DNA from: PALSA-612 sp963776375
Lineage (GTDB): Bacteria; Actinomycetota; Thermoleophilia; Gaiellales; Gaiellaceae
NCBI GenBank assembly: GCA_963776375.1
Contig: CAVZMF010000002.1
Span: forward strand, 930,001-994,000
DNA length: 64,000 nucleotides
Direction: 5' to 3'
The notes under the pieces are model-generated. The model was not told the DNA's origin. It did no database searches and saw only the letters and a program-made list of their open reading frames with translations. The stretch's first letter is position 1. The number at the start of each line of letters is the position of its first letter. The position numbers and the translations under genes are program-made. Of the stretch, positions 34,607 through 42,230 are shown piece by piece.

Positions 34607-35311
34607 CTAGGACGGTGCGGGATTCTTCGCGGGCGAGACCTTGTAGCCCACGCCCCACACGGTCACTATCGGCGAGGCGTCGCCGAGCTTGCGGCGCAGC
34701 TGGCGGACGTGCACGTCGACCGTGCGCGTGTCGCCGGCAAAGGTGTAGCCCCACACCCGCTCGAGCAGCTGGTCGCGCGTCAGCACGAGGCCGCGGTGGT
34801 CGAGCAGCTCCCAGAGCAGGTCGAACTCCTTCGGCGCGAGCTGGATCTCCTCCTCGCCTACCCGCACCTCGCGGCGGCCGGCGTCGATGCTCAGGTCGCC
34901 GTGGCGGATGACCGCGCTCTCCGCCTGGCGCCGCTCAGGGGCCGACCGGCGCAGGATCGACTTCACCCGCGCCACGAGCTCGCGCGGGTTGAACGGCTTG
35001 GTCATGTAGTCGTCGGCGCCGACCTCGAGCCCGATGATCTTGTCGACGTCCTCGTCCCGGGCGGTCAGCATCAGGATCGGCACGTCGGACGTCTTGCGGA
35101 TCCGGCGGCAGACCTCGATGCCGTCGATGTCCGGCAGCATCAGGTCGAGGATCGTCAGCGAGGGCGGGTCGGACGACACCTGGTCGAGCGCGTCGGCGCC
35201 CTTGGCCACCGTCCGCACCGAGTAGCCCGCGTTCTTCAGGTAGAGGGCGACGAAGGACGCGATCGAGCTCTCGTCCTCGACGATCAGGATGGATTCTGAG
35301 GCCTGAGCCAT
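34607..35311 (-). CDS. OmpR/PhoB-type response regulator
   Basis: A 234-aa response regulator with an intact receiver: acidic pocket VEDE, phosphoacceptor Asp in LTILDLMLPDIDG, MLTAR and the conserved Lys in TKPFNPREL. The C-terminal winged helix has KEFDLLWELLDHRG, WGYTFAGDTRTVDVHVRQLRRKL and VWGVGYKV. It is transcribed first, with the histidine kinase 10 bases downstream. In contrast to the regulator at 23162-23848, this one should be a normal phosphorylation-controlled DNA-binding protein. Confidence 0.95.
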   Translation of the reverse strand: MAQASESILIVEDESSIASFVALYLKNAGYSVRTVAKGADALDQVSSDPPSLTILDLMLPDIDGIEVCRRIRKTSDVPILMLTARDEDVDKIIGLEVGADDYMTKPFNPRELVARVKSILRRSAPERRQAESAVIRHGDLSIDAGRREVRVGEEEIQLAPKEFDLLWELLDHRGLVLTRDQLLERVWGYTFAGDTRTVDVHVRQLRRKLGDASPIVTVWGVGYKVSPAKNPAPS

Positions 35312-35339
35312 CCTGCGAGGATGCCAGAAGGCGGGGACG

Positions 35340-35870
35340 CTACCCCGCGACCGGGCTTGAGATCTGGAACTTCGTCGGGGTCAGCGGCATCTTCTGGAAG
35401 TTGTCCTCGCAGAAGCTGGTCGCATCGACCGAGAACTTGCCCGCGAAGTCCTGGATCCAGCGGTCGAGGAACAGCGTCGCCGTCCCCTTCCCGGCCACGC
35501 TCAGGTCGACCGACTGGGCATTGATGATCAGTTTCGTCGGCCCCGCGGAGCGGAAGCGGACGTTCGGCCCCGCGGCCACGAACTTCCACACGTGGTCGTT
35601 GACCTTCGTGGGAGTGACGCCCGGGACCTTGGGCAGGTTCGTGGTCGTGTCGCCGCTGTCCTGGTCGCTGTAGGCGAGCGTGCCCTCCTGGAAGCGCCCG
35701 AAGACGACGCCCCGCGTGAGTGTGATCGTCATCTTCCCGAAGCCCTTGTTGACGACGAGACAGCCGTCGCCGGGCGTGCTCGACCGGGCGTCTCCGCCCG
35801 TCGCGAAGACACCGGCGATGGCGCCGGCAACGACGACCAGAGCAACACCGGCTAGCAGGCGCGAGCGCAT
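35340..35870 (-). CDS. Exported protein of unknown function
   Basis: A 176-aa protein with an N-terminal signal or anchor helix (residues 4-24, LLAGVALVVVAGAIAGVFA). The mature part is beta-strand-rich with a Cys near each end (GDGCLVVNK and FCEDNFQK) that could form a disulphide. I recognise no domain. The start at ATG 35870 follows the DUF4015 gene by 68 bases in the same direction. It may be a small cell-surface protein. Confidence 0.7.
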   Translation of the reverse strand: MRSRLLAGVALVVVAGAIAGVFATGGDARSSTPGDGCLVVNKGFGKMTITLTRGVVFGRFQEGTLAYSDQDSGDTTTNLPKVPGVTPTKVNDHVWKFVAAGPNVRFRSAGPTKLIINAQSVDLSVAGKGTATLFLDRWIQDFAGKFSVDATSFCEDNFQKMPLTPTKFQISSPVAG

Positions 35871-35938
35871 GTGATCAGGGTATCGCTCTCCAGGTGTGCC
35901 GAGCTTGAGCGGGATGTAAAGAATCGATGATTCACCCG

Positions 35939-37138
35939 TCAGGGTGACCGATGCGCGAGGGCGTTCGACGTGTACTCGCCGCTCGGGTTCCAGAGCAGGA
36001 AGCCCTTCGCGTGCATGGTCCGGGCAGCGTCGATCTGCTCGCCGACCTGCTCGAGCCCGTACGAGTACTTGATCGTGAAGTCCTGGAGCCAGGGCACGAT
36101 GCGCACCTTCTCGCCGCGCGTCTGCTTGTTGAAGTCGCGCAGCGAGTGGACGACCGTCGCGTAGGGGAACGCCTCGGGCTCGAGGAGGTCGTACTCGCCG
36201 GGGTTGTAGTGCGAGGGGTAGACCATCGGGTAGATCGCGTCCAGCATCTTGCCGATCCGGCGCGGTGCCTGCCCGATCCCGAGGTCGCGCGACGCGGAGA
36301 GGCCGAAGACGTCGGCGGAGACGCGCACGTGCAGAGGGTGCAGCCGCTCGACGGCGTAGGCGAAGAAGCGGTCGATCGTCGCGGAGCGCGGCTCGGCACG
36401 CTTGTGCGGGAAGACCATCGCCGAGATGTCGCCGTCGGTGGGGAAGCGCACGTAGTCGAACTGGATCTCGTCGAACCCAGCCTTGGCCGCGGCGGTGGCC
36501 ACGTCGACGTTGTACTTCCACACGCGCGGGTCGTACGCGTTCGCCCAGCCGAGGCCGCTCGAGGTCTTCCAGACGCCGCCCCACTTGCTCTGGATGCCGA
36601 GCTCGGGCTTCGCGCTCGTGAGAGTCGGGTCCTCGAAGACGACGACGCGTCCGATGACGTACACGCCGTCCCTGTGCGCCTTGTCGATGAACTCCTTCGC
36701 GTCGTAGTACGGGCGCGCCGCGCCGGTCGCGCGTGCGAGCGCAGGGGTGGCCGCGCTGACGAAGCCGACGTAGCCGTTCTCGTCCTTCACGTCGACCTCG
36801 ATCGTGTTCAGCCCCTGCCTGGTCAGGCCGAGGTACTCGTCGAGCTTGCCCGGCAGCGAGGCGAGACCCTCGGTGACGTGGACGCCCCGGATCTCCGTCG
36901 GCGCCGGGGTCCGGAACGGGCTCGTCACCACCTTCGGACGCACCGTGCTCACGGCCTTCGCGGCCGTGGCCGAACGACTTCCCCGGCTCGTGAAGTACGT
37001 GGCTCCGCCGGCGATCGCGGCGACGATCCCGGCCACCAGCAGCACGACGATCGCCCGTCTGATCCTCCGGTGCCGCTGCGCCTGGCGCCGGCGCTCGCGG
37101 AAGCGATCGTTGGGGTCGATTCGGTCGTGGAGGAACAT
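35939..37138 (-). CDS. Putative glycoside hydrolase (DUF4015-like), membrane-anchored
   Basis: A 399-aa protein. After a basic N-terminus there is one membrane helix at about 28-48, followed by an extracytoplasmic TIM-barrel of the DUF4015 family of putative glycoside hydrolases. Visible barrel strands include IRGVHVTEGLA, NTIEVDVKDENGYVGF, DGVYVIGRVVVFEDP, GFDEIQFDYVRFPTDG, VSADVFGLSA and DAIYPMVYPSHY, which keep the acidic residues expected at the active site. The substrate is unknown but would be outside the membrane, perhaps a wall polysaccharide. Start ATG 37138 lies 9 bases after the enolase-superfamily gene. Confidence 0.8.
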   Translation of the reverse strand: MFLHDRIDPNDRFRERRRQAQRHRRIRRAIVVLLVAGIVAAIAGGATYFTSRGSRSATAAKAVSTVRPKVVTSPFRTPAPTEIRGVHVTEGLASLPGKLDEYLGLTRQGLNTIEVDVKDENGYVGFVSAATPALARATGAARPYYDAKEFIDKAHRDGVYVIGRVVVFEDPTLTSAKPELGIQSKWGGVWKTSSGLGWANAYDPRVWKYNVDVATAAAKAGFDEIQFDYVRFPTDGDISAMVFPHKRAEPRSATIDRFFAYAVERLHPLHVRVSADVFGLSASRDLGIGQAPRRIGKMLDAIYPMVYPSHYNPGEYDLLEPEAFPYATVVHSLRDFNKQTRGEKVRIVPWLQDFTIKYSYGLEQVGEQIDAARTMHAKGFLLWNPSGEYTSNALAHRSP

Positions 37139-37147
37139 CCCGGGGAA

Positions 37148-38221
37148 CTACAAGCTACACCCGTTCGAGCCCCACCGGAAGCCGCTCCCGGCGGGCTCGG
37201 GCGCGAGCGGGCTCGCCGGCAGGCCGGGGCCGGGGAGCGCCTCGTTGTAGCCGCCCGGCGCGACGTCGTTCGGCGAGCCGGGGCTGAAGAGCGACGCCAG
37301 GTACTGGATCTGGCCGCGCCCCGGGCCGAGCTCGAACTGGCCCCCGCCGTAGACCTGGATGCCCCGCTCGCTGCAGTAGTCGTAGGCGTCGAGGAGCGCC
37401 TTCAGGCTGCCGAACCGGGACGGCTTCACGTTCAGGCCGCGCGGCGGGAAGGGCAGCGCCTCTACGTCGTCCACCGAGTGGATGATCGCGTCCCACGTGA
37501 TCCGGTCGCGGTGCGGTTCGAGTACCTCGCGCGCGGCCTCGCTGTGCAGGTCGGGATCCTCGATCCACGCCCGCGGAAAGCCCTCGGCGACGAGCCGGTA
37601 GAGCGCCGGGTCGGCGGGGTTGTCCACGATCGTCCCGTGGTAGGCGCCCTTGAGGTCGAGCGTGTCGACGGCGTCGAGAGCCGCGAGCTGCTCGACGAGG
37701 GCGGCATCCCAGTCCCTCGTCGGGTCGAGCTTGAAGCGGGTGCCGGGGTAGTCCGCCAGCAGGCGCAGGACGCTTTCGGGCCCGGGCGGCTCGCTCAGGC
37801 GCAGCGAGACGACGAACGTCACCGGCCGCGCCTCGAGGCCGAGCACGTCGGTGAGCGGCCGTCCCGCCTGCCGGAGCGCCAGGTCGAGTGCGGCGCTCTC
37901 GAAGCCCCAGCGGCGATAGTGGCGCCACGAGTCGATGCTCGGCGCCCCATCCGGGAACAGGTCGAGGGCGCCGACGAGCTTCGAGTGCGAGTCGATCGTG
38001 TGCGTGCCGGCGAGGTCGTGGACGGCGCCGGCACGCTGGAGCCGCTCGTGCTCGTCGGCGTCGTAGGTCACGTCCTCGCCGACGCCGGTCTCGCCGCGCC
38101 CATGCAGCGAAACGACCGTCGTCCGGCGCGTGAAGCCGCTCGAGACGTCGCTTGTCAGGCCCGAGAGCTCGTAGGACTCGATCTCGAGCGTCAGCCCGGC
38201 GACGAGGTCGTAGGTGCTCAT
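37148..38221 (-). CDS. Enolase-superfamily enzyme (muconate cycloisomerase/MenC/epimerase type)
   Basis: A 357-aa protein of the enolase superfamily. The capping domain is followed by the barrel, with FKLDPTRDWD, DLKGAYHG, AWIEDPDL and NVKPSRFGSLKALLDAYDYC. The KxK-type and Asp/Glu metal-ligand strands are recognisable but not strictly canonical, so the reaction (epimerase, cycloisomerase or O-succinylbenzoate synthase) cannot be fixed. The start at ATG 38221 overlaps the antiporter stop by four bases. The neighbours do not form an obvious pathway. Confidence 0.72.
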   Translation of the reverse strand: MSTYDLVAGLTLEIESYELSGLTSDVSSGFTRRTTVVSLHGRGETGVGEDVTYDADEHERLQRAGAVHDLAGTHTIDSHSKLVGALDLFPDGAPSIDSWRHYRRWGFESAALDLALRQAGRPLTDVLGLEARPVTFVVSLRLSEPPGPESVLRLLADYPGTRFKLDPTRDWDAALVEQLAALDAVDTLDLKGAYHGTIVDNPADPALYRLVAEGFPRAWIEDPDLHSEAAREVLEPHRDRITWDAIIHSVDDVEALPFPPRGLNVKPSRFGSLKALLDAYDYCSERGIQVYGGGQFELGPGRGQIQYLASLFSPGSPNDVAPGGYNEALPGPGLPASPLAPEPAGSGFRWGSNGCSL

Positions 38222-39216
38222 CTGGATGCGATCACAACCGCGAAGGCTACGTAGAGGAGGATCACAGCGCCGCCCTCGACCCGTCGCACGCCGTGCCCCA
38301 TGTACGCGAAGACGACGGCGACCGCGGTCATCCCGACCAGCCACCACATCGAGAAGGTCACGAGCCCTGTGGCCGGGCCGAGCGTCAGGAAGAGCGAGGG
38401 GATCGCGATCCCGGCGAAGACGTTGAGGCTGTTCGAGTTGAAGGCCTCGCTCACGGTGGCCGCGCCGCGCCCGTGGAGCGCAAGGCGAACGGCGGTGAAC
38501 AGGTTCGGCAGGCTGGTCAGCGCCGCCAGGACGAGCGTCCCGATGACCACGTCCGAGACGCCCCAGCGGTGTCCGAGGTCGGTGGCGGCACGCACCATGC
38601 CGACACTCCCGAGCACGATGCCGGCGAGCGAGACGGCGAGATCGACGAGGTCTCTGCGCGACGCCCTCGGCGCCACCTCACCGGTGCTCAGATCCCTGAC
38701 CTCCTCGCGCACGGCCGCGACCAGGAAGCTCCGCACCGGGCCGGCCGGGACGGCCACGACGATCCGCCCGGGACGGATCGAGAGCAAGACGACGTAGGGC
38801 ACGAAAACGGCAAAGAGCAGGACGGTCGCGGCGACGGCGCCGATGGCTCCGAGGATCTGCGCGGCGACGAGCGCCGTGACCGCGAGGGCGACACCGCCGT
38901 TCAGGAGCAATCCGTGGCGGTGGATGGGGACCTTGCCGGCAACGAGTGCGCTGACCCCGAGCAGCGCCGCGAGGTTGAACACATTCGATCCGACGACGAT
39001 GCCTACGCCGATCTTCGATTGGCTGGCGACGAGCGCGGCGACCGCGGAGGCGATCTCTGGTGCGTCGGCTCCGAGCGCAGTGAGGATCCCGTGCAGGCCC
39101 TCCGAGACGCCGAGACGCTCGCTCGCGCGGTCGATCTGACGCGCGAAGTAGACGGTCGCGATCAGCGTCAGCGCCAGGCTCACGCAGAAGAGCGGGATGG
39201 CGAACCCGGTGGCCAC
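38218..39216 (-). CDS. Sodium/calcium exchanger-family antiporter
   Basis: A 332-aa, roughly ten-helix protein with two homologous Na_Ca_ex halves. The alpha repeats are visible as GADAPEIASAVAAL near 50 and TSLPNLFTAVRLAL then EAFNSNSLNVFAG in the second half, in the typical inverted-topology arrangement. The family exchanges Ca2+ or other cations for Na+ or H+. GTG 39216 is taken as the start, 14 bases after the upstream stop, because the preceding frame is the antisense-like tail of the dehydrogenase gene. It overlaps the following enolase-like gene by four bases. Confidence 0.85.
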   Translation of the reverse strand: MATGFAIPLFCVSLALTLIATVYFARQIDRASERLGVSEGLHGILTALGADAPEIASAVAALVASQSKIGVGIVVGSNVFNLAALLGVSALVAGKVPIHRHGLLLNGGVALAVTALVAAQILGAIGAVAATVLLFAVFVPYVVLLSIRPGRIVVAVPAGPVRSFLVAAVREEVRDLSTGEVAPRASRRDLVDLAVSLAGIVLGSVGMVRAATDLGHRWGVSDVVIGTLVLAALTSLPNLFTAVRLALHGRGAATVSEAFNSNSLNVFAGIAIPSLFLTLGPATGLVTFSMWWLVGMTAVAVVFAYMGHGVRRVEGGAVILLYVAFAVVIASR

Positions 39217-39230
39217 GCCTCGGAGGTGGA

Positions 39231-40085
39231 CTACCGATCGTAGGTGTAGAAGCCGCGGCCGGTCTTCCGGCCGAGCAACCCCGCCTTGGCCATGGCCACG
39301 AGCCGGGGCGGCGGTGCCATCCGCGGCTCGCGCAGGCTCTCCCACAGCGCCTCGGAGGCGTGCACGTGGATGTCGACGCCGATCAGGTCGATCAGCGCGC
39401 ACGGCCCGATCGGCCACCTCGTCCCGTGCAGCATCGCCTTGTCGAGGTCCTCCGGCGTCACGCCGGCCTCGTCGAGGACGCGCACGCAGTCGTTCAGCAT
39501 CGGGATCAGCACGCGGTTGACGACGAAGCCCGGCGTGTCCGAGCAGCGGATCGGCTCCTTGCCGATGCGCTCGGCGAACGCGTAGGCCGCGTCGTGGACG
39601 GCCGGATCGGTCAACTCCGTGCGGACGACCTCGACCAGGGGGAGCACCGGCGCGGGGTTGAAGAAGTGCATGCCGACCACGCGCTCGGGGCGCGACGTGG
39701 CAGCGGCGATCTCGGTCACGGAGAGCGCGGACGTGTTCGTGGCCAGGATCGCCCCCGGGGCCAGGATCCCGTCGAGCGCGGCGAACAGCTCCCTCTTCGC
39801 GTCGATCTGCTCGACGATCGCCTCGATGACGAGGTCGCAGCCGGCGAGGTCCTCGAGCTCGGTCGCCAGGCGCAGCCGTCCAAGCGCGGCGTCCTTCTCC
39901 TCCTGCGTCAGCCGGCCCTTCTCGACGCCGCGCGCCAGGTAGCGCTCGATCGTCGCCCGCCCGCCCTCCGCGAGCTCCTCGGTCACCTCGCGGCCGACGG
40001 TCTCGACGCCGGCCTGCACGCAGATCTGCGCAATCCCGGCGCCCATCGTGCCGAGCCCCACGACGCCAACGGTCCCGATCTCCAC
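39231..40085 (-). CDS. hbd: 3-hydroxybutyryl-CoA / 3-hydroxyacyl-CoA dehydrogenase
   Basis: A 284-aa NAD(P)-dependent dehydrogenase of short-chain 3-hydroxyacyl-CoAs. The Rossmann motif GVVGLGTMGAGIA is at 7-19. NTSALSVTEIA and the catalytic segment MHFFNPAPVLPLVEVV (His near 140) follow, then DTPGFVVNRVLIPMLN and the C-terminal helical domain. Full length for the Hbd/PaaH family. It starts at GTG 40085 and is the first gene of a minus-strand run (dehydrogenase, antiporter, enolase-like, DUF4015) with short gaps. It serves fatty-acid or butyryl-CoA metabolism; no thiolase is adjacent. Confidence 0.93.
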   Translation of the reverse strand: MEIGTVGVVGLGTMGAGIAQICVQAGVETVGREVTEELAEGGRATIERYLARGVEKGRLTQEEKDAALGRLRLATELEDLAGCDLVIEAIVEQIDAKRELFAALDGILAPGAILATNTSALSVTEIAAATSRPERVVGMHFFNPAPVLPLVEVVRTELTDPAVHDAAYAFAERIGKEPIRCSDTPGFVVNRVLIPMLNDCVRVLDEAGVTPEDLDKAMLHGTRWPIGPCALIDLIGVDIHVHASEALWESLREPRMAPPPRLVAMAKAGLLGRKTGRGFYTYDR

Positions 40086-40449
40086 GGACGGAGACTCTAT
40101 TCGTTCCCCCAGGGGCCTTCGGCCCCGAGCCCCCTGGTGTCGAGGGTAGCTCGGAAATCGTCACGCGTGTGAAACGCAACCGTGACGAAAGTGGAACTTT
40201 GCGGCGGGCCTAGCCTTTCCCCGCCGCAAAGACTCCCGACGCACCGCGGCCCAAGGCCGCAGTGCGGGGGGAACTTTGCAGGAGCCGGCTAGGCGTGCCG
40301 CGGGCCGTGCAGGAGGGTGATGCGCCGGCGCGGCGCGCGCCGGAAGAAGCTGAGCAGGAGCCTCGTCATGCCCTGCTCATCGGCAGGCGCACTCGAGCGC
40401 TGAAGCTCGTCTGAGGGCTTCTCCACGATTACCTACACTGAGGCACACC
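40086..40449. other. Long intergenic region between divergent genes
   Basis: These 364 bases separate hbd (minus) from a zinc-ribbon gene (plus). Near hbd there is a GC hairpin GGGGCC-TTC-GGCCCC at 40112-40126, inside a larger C-rich inverted repeat. The middle (40160-40265) holds three successive inverted repeats, listed separately. The rest (40270-40449) is GC-rich with no convincing gene; a short open frame encoding arginine-rich text is not credible. Promoters for both divergent genes must lie here but could not be placed. Confidence 0.6.
40160..40265 (+). ncRNA. Candidate structured RNA or leader element
   Basis: Three inverted repeats follow one another. The first pairs GTCACG with CGTGAC across about 15 bases near 40160-40186. 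The second is a perfect 12-bp stem, CTTTGCGGCGGG at 40197-40208 with its complement at 40220-40231, and an 11-base loop. The third is GCAC-C-GCGGCC / GGCCGC-A-GTGC at about 40241-40265 with a three-base loop. The string GGAACTTTGC occurs inside the region and again just after it, so the second stem could be exchanged for another pairing. That is how riboswitch-like leaders work. It matches no riboswitch class I can name. The plus strand is chosen because the next gene downstream is on that strand. Confidence 0.4.
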
Positions 40450-40953
40450 GTGAGCCCGATCTTTCGACGCCACGGACGGCGGACGAGAAGCACGATTCCA
40501 CCCGCGGGGGTCCTGCGCCGCGAGCGCCGCGCGCTCCTCCAGTTCCGGGAGGAACGGCTGCGCGACCTCGGCGGCCTCCTGCTCGAGATGTTCCGGCGCG
40601 ACCGCTTCCGCGAGAACCTGGTCCGCGAGCGGTGCGAGGAATTGCTCGAGATCGACGACCACCTGGCCGCGGTCGACTCGCTCCTCGGCCTCTCCTGGAC
40701 GCTCCCCGACCAGGCACGCTGCGCCTGCGGCGCGCCGATCATCGACGGCGCGGAGTTCTGCGCCGCCTGCGGGCGGTCGATCGGCGAAGCTTCGCGGCAG
40801 TGCTCCGGCTGCGGGAACGCGCTGCCTGCGGAGGCCGCGTTCTGCTCCCGCTGCGGCATGCGAACCGATGCCCGCACTGTGCGCCAGGCAGAGCCTGCCG
40901 CGGAGATCGAGCAGGAATCGCCGTCGCCCGTCGCGGAGTTCACGGAGAGCTGA
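40450..40953 (+). CDS. Double zinc-ribbon protein
   Basis: A 167-aa protein from GTG 40450. The first 85 residues are helical and charged. The next part contains two CxxC zinc-ribbon modules (CACG...FCAACG and CSGCG...FCSRCG), followed by an acidic tail. Such proteins usually act as adaptors or bind nucleic acid, but no specific family is evident. It is followed one base later by another zinc-ribbon protein with a SPOR domain, so the two are probably functional partners. Confidence 0.75.
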   Translation: MSPIFRRHGRRTRSTIPPAGVLRRERRALLQFREERLRDLGGLLLEMFRRDRFRENLVRERCEELLEIDDHLAAVDSLLGLSWTLPDQARCACGAPIIDGAEFCAACGRSIGEASRQCSGCGNALPAEAAFCSRCGMRTDARTVRQAEPAAEIEQESPSPVAEFTES

Positions 40954-40954
40954 C

Positions 40955-41551
40955 GTGCCGCAGGCACCGCCCCTCCCCGTCTGCCGGCGCTGCGGGGCCC
41001 CCGCCGACCTCGGACAGGAGTACTGCCTGGAGTGCGGGAGCCGCATCCTCCCGCCGCGCCACGCACCTGCTCTCGCGGCATGGATCGTCCCTGCGTTCGT
41101 GGCGCTGGTCGTGGCGGCGGTCGGCGCGGCGGCGGCGATCGCCGCGACGCACGACCGGACGAAGAGCAGCCATCATCCGATCGTCGCGATCTCGCCGCTG
41201 AAGCCGCTCCCCGCTCCGCCGCCGCCCGCCGCTCCGAGGCCGGCAAAGGGCAAGAGCGACAAGACGACCCAGCGGCTGATCGCCTGGCCGTCGACCAACG
41301 GCTACACGATCGTCCTGGCTTCCCTGCCGCTCGCGCAGGGGGCGGATGCCGCCCGCAAGAAGGCGTTCTTCGCCCTGCGGAAGGGCCTGCGCCAGGTCGG
41401 CGTGCTCGTCTCCTCGAGCTACCCGAGCCTCCAGCCCGGCTACTACGTGATCTTCAGCGGCGTCTATCCGTCGCTCGAGGAGGCGCAGTCGTCGCTCGAC
41501 ACCGCGAAGGCGTCGTTTCCGGGCGCCTACGCTCGTCCGATCGCACGGTAG
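40955..41551 (+). CDS. Zinc-ribbon, single-pass membrane protein with SPOR-like domain
   Basis: A 198-aa protein from GTG 40955 with a GGAGAG ribosome site. The order is a cytoplasmic CxxC zinc ribbon (9-30), a transmembrane helix (about 41-64), a proline-rich spacer, and a C-terminal domain (about 112-195) with the SPOR pattern (YTIVLASLPLAQGADAARKKAFFALRKGL, then YYVIFSGVYPSLEEAQSSL). SPOR domains bind denuded peptidoglycan, typically at division sites. It lies one base after the double zinc-ribbon gene. The pair may link a cytoplasmic factor to the cell wall; the division role is inferred from the SPOR domain only. Confidence 0.78.
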   Translation: MPQAPPLPVCRRCGAPADLGQEYCLECGSRILPPRHAPALAAWIVPAFVALVVAAVGAAAAIAATHDRTKSSHHPIVAISPLKPLPAPPPPAAPRPAKGKSDKTTQRLIAWPSTNGYTIVLASLPLAQGADAARKKAFFALRKGLRQVGVLVSSSYPSLQPGYYVIFSGVYPSLEEAQSSLDTAKASFPGAYARPIAR

Positions 41552-41700
41552 GCCGTTCTCTCGACTGCAAACGATCGACCGGACTTTGTAACAGAGGACA
41601 GAACGTAGTAGACTCGGCTCCGGCGCAGTTCACAGAGACCCTTAATGTCTTCTCAACGAGCCTTTTCGAGCCGCTAACACGAAGCCGAGATACTGAGACG

Positions 41701-42153
41701 ATGGACGAACGGGTAGCCGAGATTCAGGCCGGTATGTATCAGTACTCGAGGGCTATCTACCGGTCGATCAAGGACCTGACCGACCCGTACGTGGCCCCCC
41801 AGACGCAGCTCGAGTACCGCCGCGCCGTCCTCGACGCATGCGAGCAGACGATGGAGCGGCTGGCGAGCGATCCGCACTACTTCGCCAACCCGGACCGCAC
41901 GCTGTTCCAGGACATCCGGCGCTACTTCCCGATCACGAGCCAGGCGCACGTCGCCTGGTGCGTGACGAAGGTCGTCACGGCCGCCTGCGACTTCATTCAG
42001 GAGCAGATCGAGGCCGGCGCGTTCGACGGCGGCGTCGCCCGCTGCCGCGCCACGACGCGCAAGGGCAAGCCGTGCCAGCGCACCCCGCTGCCCGAGCGCG
42101 AGTACTGCCCATCTCACCAGCACCTCGAGCAGCGCTCGAAGGTCGCCGCCTGA
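41701..42153 (+). CDS. Small protein with C-terminal Cys/His zinc-binding motif
   Basis: A 150-aa protein from ATG 41701. Residues 1-110 are helical. The last 35 residues contain CRATTRKGKPCQRTPL followed by EYCPSHQ, a C-x7-C-x(n)-C-x2-H arrangement seen in small zinc modules of DUF5763 type. No enzyme motif is present. The 149-base gap upstream is less GC-rich than its surroundings (CTTTGTAAC, then GTAGTAGACT) and probably contains the promoter, though the hexamers are not clear. The next gene downstream is pafBC, 77 bases away. Confidence 0.7.
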   Translation: MDERVAEIQAGMYQYSRAIYRSIKDLTDPYVAPQTQLEYRRAVLDACEQTMERLASDPHYFANPDRTLFQDIRRYFPITSQAHVAWCVTKVVTAACDFIQEQIEAGAFDGGVARCRATTRKGKPCQRTPLPEREYCPSHQHLEQRSKVAA

Positions 42154-42230
42154 ATCGCGTTCGCGATTCCCGCTAAGAGCGGGGAGCGCGCTTCCTCGTC
42201 GCCCCCGGCGGACGTTAAGCTCGGCGGACG

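Noticed and set aside
40160..40265. A known riboswitch (c-di-GMP, c-di-AMP or cobalamin)
   Set aside because: I compared the visible stems with the consensus motifs I know, and none fit well, so it is left unnamed.
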